10,368 nt of DNA from Planctomycetota bacterium (lineage in GTDB: Bacteria > Planctomycetota > Phycisphaerae > WQYP01): the NCBI GenBank assembly GCA_021799715.1, contig JAJYZY010000079.1, positions 1 through 10,368 of the forward strand. Direction: 5' to 3'. The translations under genes were made by a program, and so were the position numbers. The notes under the pieces were generated by a model. That model did no database searches and was not told the DNA's origin. It was given only the letters and a program-made list of their open reading frames with translations. Of the stretch, positions 5,537-10,368 are shown piece by piece (position 1 is the stretch's first letter; the number at the start of each line of letters is the position of its first letter).

Positions 5537-8233
5537 ATGAGTATGTACGCGAAATGCCACATTTGTGCGGTCATTCTGGCCACATTGATTTTTCCGATGG
5601 TGGTTAAAGCGGCAACACACTACACGCCGCCCGCATCGCCGCATGCCGTGTTTAATTTCAATCCCGGTTGGAAATTTATCCGCCGCAATGTGCCCGGCGC
5701 ACAAAGAGTTGGATTCAATGATTCAGCCTGGACCACCATATCCACACCGCACACATTTAATGATGTCGATTCGTATGATCACATCATCAGCCACAGCGGC
5801 GGCGACCGGCATGCGTGGGCGGGCATTGTCTGGTATCGCAAACATTTTCAGATTCCATCGCAATACGCCGAGGACAACGTCTTTCTGGAATTTGAAGGCA
5901 TCCGCCAGGCGGCGGAGTTTTGGGTCAACGGCCACTACGCGGGGTTATTCCAAAATGGGGTCACCGCGTACGGTCTGGACATGACGCGATTCGTCAAATT
6001 TGGCGGTGCGGACAACGTGATCGCGGTAAAAGTGGACAACAGCCCCAACTACCGCCAGAAACCTTCAGAAGTAGCGTATGAATGGGAAGGCCGCGCGTTC
6101 AATCCTGATTACGGTGGATTGCATTCCGATGTGCGGATGATTATCACGGGCAAGATTTATCAAACGCTGCCGCTGTACGATCCGCTGAAAACCACGGGAA
6201 TATATATTTATCCTTCGGATTTTTCCTTTGCGCAAAAAACCTGCGATGTGCATGTTGAATCACAGGTGCGTAATGATTCTGCGGCAAAACAGCGCATCGC
6301 GCTTTCAGCAGTCGTGGTCGGAGCGCATGGAAATATCCGCGCGAAATTCCGGGGCGGCAATATGGTTGTTCCCGCGGGTGCTACGGCCACAATAACCGCG
6401 GAAGGACTATTGACGCATGCGCGCTTCTGGAATGTGCAGGACCCATATCTTTACAGCGTGTACTGCATTCTCAAGACCGGTGGGAAGGTTGTGGATGTTC
6501 AGAAAATTACAACCGGCGTGCGCCAGGTTCAGTTCCGGGGCGGCGCGGGTACCGGCGGCGTTTACCTCAATGGTAAATTTATTTATTTGACCGGCTACGC
6601 GCAGCGGTCAGTGAATGACTGGGCGGGCCTGGGCCAGGCCTATCCGGATTGGATGCATGATTACAACGCGGCCCTGGTCCGCAGCACGCACGCCAATTAC
6701 ATCCGCTGGATGCATATCGCGCCGCAAATGGTCGATGTGCGAGCCTGCGACCGCTTCGGCATTGTGGAAATCTGCCCGGCGGGAGATAAAGAATATGATC
6801 CGGCCCTGCGCCGGGGCTTGCCGCGGAAAGTTGCGATTACACAATGGCGGCAACGCGTGGATGTCATGCGCGACACGATTATTTTATATCGCGATGATCC
6901 GAGCATTTTTTTCTGGGAAGGGGGAAATTCGGTCCTGACGCCCGCGCACATGCGGGAGATGGTGGCCTTGCGGAAACGCTGGGATCCGCACGGCATGCGG
7001 GCCATGGGGTATCGGGGCAACAGCGACAACGCCGCCAATCAGGCCCTGACACGAATCGCGGAATACTACGGCGTGATGATCGGACAGGACCCGCGCACGG
7101 ATCGGGTTGTCAAACCGGGACAAATGTTCCGCGCCTACAGCGTGGGGCGCCGGAATCGCGCGCCGCTGATCGAATGCGAAGATTTTCGTGATGAGGCGGC
7201 GCGCCGATTCTGGGACAACTCTTCGCCGCCGTTCTTTGGTTTCAAACCCGGTCCACACGACGTTTACCACTGGAATTCGGAAACATTCTGCCTGGCTGCG
7301 GCGGTGCGTTATAACGCCTATTACATCAACCGCATCTCCAATCCGGACCCGATGCACTCAAAATGGTCGGGCTATGCTTCAATCTACTGGTCGGACTGCA
7401 ATGCCGACGGCCGACAGGACAGCAGTGAAGTCTGTCGCGTGAGCGGCAAGGTGGACGCCGTGCGCCTGCCCAAGCAGGCGTATTATGTGTACCGCGTTAT
7501 GCAGGACCCGCAACCGGCGATTCATATCATTGGCCACTGGACTTACCCAACGGGCACTGTTAAGACCATGTATGTGGCGGCCAAAGACTGCCAGGCTGTG
7601 CGTTTGCTGATCAATGGCAAAGTGATCGGGACGGCCCATCATCCGTGCAATTTCATTGATACTTTTGATCACCGGCACGACAATTGGGGAAACACCGGGT
7701 ATATCTACGCATTTGCCCATGTAGCATTCCGGCCCGGTGTGATTCAGGCTCAGGGTTTATCAGACGGCAGGATTGTCGCGCAAGATGCCATTAAAACCGC
7801 CGGTCCGCCGCAGCGCGTGGCATTAACGGTATTCACCGCACCGGACGGATTGCGGGCGGACGGGTCGGACGTTACGTTCATTGATTTTGAAATTGTGGAC
7901 GCGAACGGGGAACGTTGTCCGACCGCTGAAAAACGGGTCGATTTTAAAATCACGGGCCCCGCCGTGTGGCGCGGCGGTTATGACAGCGGCATTGTTGATT
8001 CCGTCGATAAGCGACATCTCGATGCCGAGTGCGGAGTAAACCGCGTCGCGATTCGTTCCACATTGCATTCCGGAGTTATTACTTTAACGGCCTCAAGTCC
8101 CGGCCTTGAACCGGCAGTGGTAAATATTCAATCTCGACCGGTCAAGATAAACGGCGGGCTGGAAATGCGGATGCCGCCGCGATTATCGCTCATTCAGGCC
8201 GCGGAGATGGTTCAGAAATCACTGCGACACTGA
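5537..8233 (+). CDS. Secreted GH2-type glycoside hydrolase with altered catalytic motifs
   Basis: This large exported protein (898 residues) has the architecture of glycoside hydrolase family 2, which includes beta-galactosidases and beta-glucuronidases. A signal peptide (hydrophobic residues 9-23, likely cut after VKA at 25) precedes a sugar-binding jelly-roll domain (about 35-208, with GIVWYRKHFQIP and FEGIRQAAEFWVNGHYAG). Next come an Ig-like domain (about 210-325) and a TIM barrel (about 330-625) that opens with the family-typical VYLNGKFIYLTGY at 342. After PKQAYYVYR (645-653) there is a DUF4982-like beta domain (to about 750). From about 769 (PDGLRADGSDVTF) comes a Big/Ig-like 'GH2 domain 5' that runs to near the end. 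Where GH2 enzymes read W-S-x-G-N-E, this one reads W460-E461-G-G-N464-S465, so the acid/base Glu is absent from its usual place. The nucleophile region reads I545-E546-C547-E548-D549 instead of TEYG. GAGGA six bases upstream supports the start. Substrate unknown; activity uncertain. Confidence 0.88.
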   Translation: MSMYAKCHICAVILATLIFPMVVKAATHYTPPASPHAVFNFNPGWKFIRRNVPGAQRVGFNDSAWTTISTPHTFNDVDSYDHIISHSGGDRHAWAGIVWYRKHFQIPSQYAEDNVFLEFEGIRQAAEFWVNGHYAGLFQNGVTAYGLDMTRFVKFGGADNVIAVKVDNSPNYRQKPSEVAYEWEGRAFNPDYGGLHSDVRMIITGKIYQTLPLYDPLKTTGIYIYPSDFSFAQKTCDVHVESQVRNDSAAKQRIALSAVVVGAHGNIRAKFRGGNMVVPAGATATITAEGLLTHARFWNVQDPYLYSVYCILKTGGKVVDVQKITTGVRQVQFRGGAGTGGVYLNGKFIYLTGYAQRSVNDWAGLGQAYPDWMHDYNAALVRSTHANYIRWMHIAPQMVDVRACDRFGIVEICPAGDKEYDPALRRGLPRKVAITQWRQRVDVMRDTIILYRDDPSIFFWEGGNSVLTPAHMREMVALRKRWDPHGMRAMGYRGNSDNAANQALTRIAEYYGVMIGQDPRTDRVVKPGQMFRAYSVGRRNRAPLIECEDFRDEAARRFWDNSSPPFFGFKPGPHDVYHWNSETFCLAAAVRYNAYYINRISNPDPMHSKWSGYASIYWSDCNADGRQDSSEVCRVSGKVDAVRLPKQAYYVYRVMQDPQPAIHIIGHWTYPTGTVKTMYVAAKDCQAVRLLINGKVIGTAHHPCNFIDTFDHRHDNWGNTGYIYAFAHVAFRPGVIQAQGLSDGRIVAQDAIKTAGPPQRVALTVFTAPDGLRADGSDVTFIDFEIVDANGERCPTAEKRVDFKITGPAVWRGGYDSGIVDSVDKRHLDAECGVNRVAIRSTLHSGVITLTASSPGLEPAVVNIQSRPVKINGGLEMRMPPRLSLIQAAEMVQKSLRH

Positions 8234-8551
8234 AATGAACGCGACATGCGGCCAAACCCTGATGCCACCCCGCCGGCACGGAGCGCGTTTCGCAAAGGTT
8301 TATTAGAAATGGATTGCCGATGCCACCCATGAAAGTCCGGGTTATTCCGTTCCGCATTTTCGCAGCCACCGCCGGATGATACTGGCATCGTTGATCTGAA
8401 AGATCACGTTGAATGCGTAAAGCGTGTGCAAAATGTATATGGACATTTATTTAAACTTCGGTTGAAAAGGCGAACTCCATGCGTGATCAGCCGGCAGGTA
8501 ATTATTGCCGGTGGCGCAACGATTATGAATTCCAAAAGAAAGGATATCTTC
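8234..8551. other. Intergenic region between the two glycoside hydrolase genes
   Basis: This gap has 318 bases. GATGCCACCC occurs twice in direct order (8261-8270 and 8319-8328). CGATGCCA (8318-8325) recurs inverted as TGGCATCG (8383-8390). A short hairpin, TGATC (8392-8396) with GATCA (8402-8406), follows. The best promoter-like pair is TTGAAT (8409-8414) and TGTATA (8434-8439), but the 19-base spacing makes it weak. There is no clear terminator behind the GH2 gene. The size and content suggest that the second hydrolase has its own promoter here. Confidence 0.4.
8491..8511 (+). promoter_or_regulatory. Stem-loop in the leader of the GH79-type gene
   Basis: CCGGCA (8491-8496) and TGCCGG (8506-8511) form a 6-base stem with a 9-base AT-rich loop. 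It lies 26 bases before the GAAAGGA ribosome-binding site (8538-8544). It may affect mRNA stability or translation, or may be a protein-binding dyad. Confidence 0.35.
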
Positions 8552-10090
8552 ATGAACAATCGATCCGGACGTAACAAGGTTTGCGTGGCATCACTTCTGA
8601 CTTTCGTACTGGCATCCGCGGCGCTGGAGGCAGGCGCGGTGTGTCAAGGTGCCGCGATATCCGGACCGCCGGCATCCGCGGGAGCGCGTATCTCGGGACG
8701 CATTGACATGAAGCCGACCGGTCCGGCAGTTCCACGCATGTTCATGGGATATTCCATCGAATGGGGCTTGATCGGCCGCATGGTCAGGAAACAGCACGGC
8801 CGGTTTGCCACCATCACCCGGTCAATCAGGGAACTGGAGGAATTTACCGGTCCGATGTTGTTGCGCATCGGCGGTGATTCCGAGAATGAAGCGGCATTCG
8901 ACCTGCCCGCCGTCCACCCCCGACCTAAATTTGTGTCCATTGACATTCGTGTTAAGACCCTGCGACGTATGCGGGAGCTGGCGCAACGAACGGGCTGCCG
9001 GTACGTGCTGGGATTAAATTTGTCGGTAAACAACCCGGCGCTGGCGGTGCAGTTGGTCAAGGCGGCGGAAAAATACATCGGTCGGCGGCACATTGCCGAT
9101 TTTGAAATCGGCAATGAACCCAATCTGCTGGGCGGTTTGGGGCACCGAACGTGGTGGGCGCACAACAACTATCAGATGTATATGCGGCGGTGGACACGCT
9201 ATTACCGTGCCATTGCGCCCTATCTGGGAAACACGATCAAAATTGAAGGCCCGGCATTTTCCGGTGAGGGATGGTTCAATCATCTGCCGAGCTATCTGCG
9301 CACGGAACACTCACGATTGGGCATCGTATCGTTGCACCAATATCCGATGGGATCGTGGATTAAAAACCCGCATTCGTTGAAGTTTGCCAGCATTGCCCAT
9401 TTGCTCGGCCCCAGAGCCAGTTGCAACCTCTTCAGCGATGAGATGCGTCGAATTGTGAAGCTGGCAGCGCCTTATCACTTGCCGGTCCGTTTTGGTGAGA
9501 TGAATTCCGTCTCCGGCGGGGGAACCGCGGGAGTCAGCAATACGTTTGCATCCACGCTCTGGGCGGCCAATACGCTCCTGGGCATCGCCGGCGCGGGCGG
9601 GGCGGGCGTTAATCTGCACATGTCCCAGGGTGTGGATCGATTCCCGGGTTGGTACGGTCCGTTGCGCATCGGGCCGCATGGGCACCTGCGCATCATGCCG
9701 GTTTTTGACGGCATGCTGGCGGCCGCCGATGTGGTGCAGCGCGGAGGAAGACCCGTGGCGGTTCACCTGCACACACAGTTGAACATCAGCGCATTTGCCT
9801 TTGTAAGACCCGACCACACGATGCGGGTTGCCGTGATTAATCGCACCACATCCTCCCCTGTGGTTGTGCATTTTGATTTCCCATCGGATATGAAACTGGT
9901 GCGCGGTTACCGCATTGACGCGCCAAGCCTGCGGTCCACCAGAGGCGTCACAATCACCGGTTTTCGCATCAGCGGCCCGGCGACCGGACGCATGATGCAC
10001 ACGCGGCTTTTGCCGCAACGCGCCCCGGCTTCCCAAGGTGAATTGTCCAGCCCGGCGAGCTCAATAGTGATTGCGATATTTCACCGATAA
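8552..10090 (+). CDS. Secreted GH79-type beta-glucuronidase-like glycoside hydrolase
   Basis: This 512-residue exported enzyme looks like glycoside hydrolase family 79, retaining enzymes that release glucuronic acid from glycans and proteoglycans. After a signal peptide (basic start, hydrophobic residues 10-25) comes a TIM barrel. It carries MGYSIEWG (65-72), LLRIGGDSEN (103-112), and the acid/base Glu in FEIGNEPNL (E189). The nucleophile Glu is in RFGEMNSVSGGG (E316), followed by GVSNTFASTLWAANTLL. A C-terminal beta domain (from about 400) resembles the second domain of the family. The frame is open back to an ATG at 8426, but the ATG at 8552 has GAAAGGA with a 7-base spacer and begins a proper signal peptide, so I use it. 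It follows the GH2-type gene on the same strand, and the two may attack one uronic-acid-bearing polysaccharide. GH30 and GH39 are related clan GH-A families, but the GE-NS and GVS-TFAS-LW motifs favour GH79. Confidence 0.86.
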   Translation: MNNRSGRNKVCVASLLTFVLASAALEAGAVCQGAAISGPPASAGARISGRIDMKPTGPAVPRMFMGYSIEWGLIGRMVRKQHGRFATITRSIRELEEFTGPMLLRIGGDSENEAAFDLPAVHPRPKFVSIDIRVKTLRRMRELAQRTGCRYVLGLNLSVNNPALAVQLVKAAEKYIGRRHIADFEIGNEPNLLGGLGHRTWWAHNNYQMYMRRWTRYYRAIAPYLGNTIKIEGPAFSGEGWFNHLPSYLRTEHSRLGIVSLHQYPMGSWIKNPHSLKFASIAHLLGPRASCNLFSDEMRRIVKLAAPYHLPVRFGEMNSVSGGGTAGVSNTFASTLWAANTLLGIAGAGGAGVNLHMSQGVDRFPGWYGPLRIGPHGHLRIMPVFDGMLAAADVVQRGGRPVAVHLHTQLNISAFAFVRPDHTMRVAVINRTTSSPVVVHFDFPSDMKLVRGYRIDAPSLRSTRGVTITGFRISGPATGRMMHTRLLPQRAPASQGELSSPASSIVIAIFHR

Positions 10091-10286
10091 TCCAACCGGG
10101 TGGAGCGACCATGGCCGAACGCGGCGGCGCACGGTTTTAATCGGCAGGCAGCATGTGTTCTCCCCTTCGCCGCTACCGCGTTGGGCCACGGCCGCGCGAG
10201 TCGAGCCGAGCCGTTAACCCAACCTTCGCACTTCGGCACTAAAAAAGGCTCTGGCGCTCAACCAGGGGTCCCGGCGCGGGGCCTGT
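10091..10286. other. Non-coding tail after the GH79-type gene
   Basis: I see no gene in this GC-rich stretch. The one open frame of more than 60 codons (10100-10294, plus) lacks a ribosome-binding site and any recognisable protein pattern. GAGCC (10208-10212) with GGCTC (10247-10251), the latter next to six A (10241-10246), is a weak inverted repeat. Read on the minus strand the A-run becomes T6 after GAGCC, but no gene is seen that it would end. Confidence 0.4.
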
Positions 10287-10310
10287 CGATTTAATCGGCA
10301 CGGCATTTGC
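10287..10310 (+). promoter_or_regulatory. Sigma-54 (-24/-12) promoter element pointing out of the window
   Basis: CGGCACGGCATTTGCT (10296-10311) matches the sigma-54 pattern TGGCAC-N5-TTGCW at all conserved positions except the first base (C for T). GG (10297-10298) and GC (10309-10310) have exactly ten bases between them. Transcription would begin near 10322 and run rightwards into the unseen neighbour. A short dyad, CGATT-T-AATCG (10287-10297), abuts the -24 box. No activator gene of the NtrC type is in the window. Confidence 0.55.
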
Positions 10311-10368
10311 TAAATCCCCGAATATCCCCAGCGTTCCGGCATCGGCCCGGTACCGTCCCGCACAAGCC

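Noticed and set aside
8342..8446. 34-codon minus-strand frame (MSIYILHTLYAFNVIF...RRWLRKCGTE) in the gap between the hydrolases
   Set aside because: It has a hydrophobic start and a basic end like some small membrane peptides. However, there is no ribosome-binding site, it crosses the inverted repeats, and length alone gives no support.
9311..10036. 241-codon minus-strand frame within the GH79-type gene
   Set aside because: It is a shadow of a well-conserved coding frame, with no start signal and no recognisable family.

Overview
The window carries five well-supported protein genes on both strands, separated by unusually roomy intergenic spaces. It has no rRNA, tRNA, CRISPR array, integrase or transposase. 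The sequence is moderately GC-rich. Two genes encode large secreted glycoside hydrolases, and one of the control signals looks sigma-54-like. The style resembles a free-living polysaccharide degrader of the Planctomycetota (Phycisphaerae-like) or Verrucomicrobiota. That placement is inference from gene content; there is no phylogenetic marker to prove it.

Left part (1-3554): xseA, the exonuclease VII large subunit, lies on the minus strand with a probable start at 1905. It has a long Ala/Pro-rich N-terminal extension and no xseB beside it in the window. It is divergent from a 440-residue protein of unknown function (2232-3554), whose C-terminal half looks like a DUF1444 (YtpP/UPF0354-type) domain. 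Just before the ribosome-binding site of that gene the DNA can fold into nested stem-loops.

Middle (3555-5536): a 399-base convergent gap holds two strong inverted repeats, one behind each flanking gene. Then follows a minus-strand zinc alcohol/aldehyde reductase of the YahK/cinnamyl-alcohol-dehydrogenase type with complete metal ligands. Its good sigma-70-type promoter is flanked by two dyads. The 524-base divergent gap between it and the next gene contains several nested inverted repeats, a run of ten C and, at its right end, a good promoter for the next gene.

Right part (5537-10368): two exported carbohydrate-active enzymes in tandem. The first is an 898-residue multidomain GH2-type protein whose acid/base Glu position reads Ser and whose nucleophile motif is altered. 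The second is a 512-residue GH79-type beta-glucuronidase-like enzyme with both catalytic Glu intact. They are 318 bases apart, so they are probably separate transcripts in one locus for glycans that contain uronic acid. After them comes a non-coding tail with a near-consensus sigma-54 (-24/-12) element pointing out of the window to the right.

The clearest points of interest are the altered GH2 active site, the DUF1444 protein with its structured leader, the dyads around the dehydrogenase promoter, the structured divergent gap, and the outward sigma-54 element.
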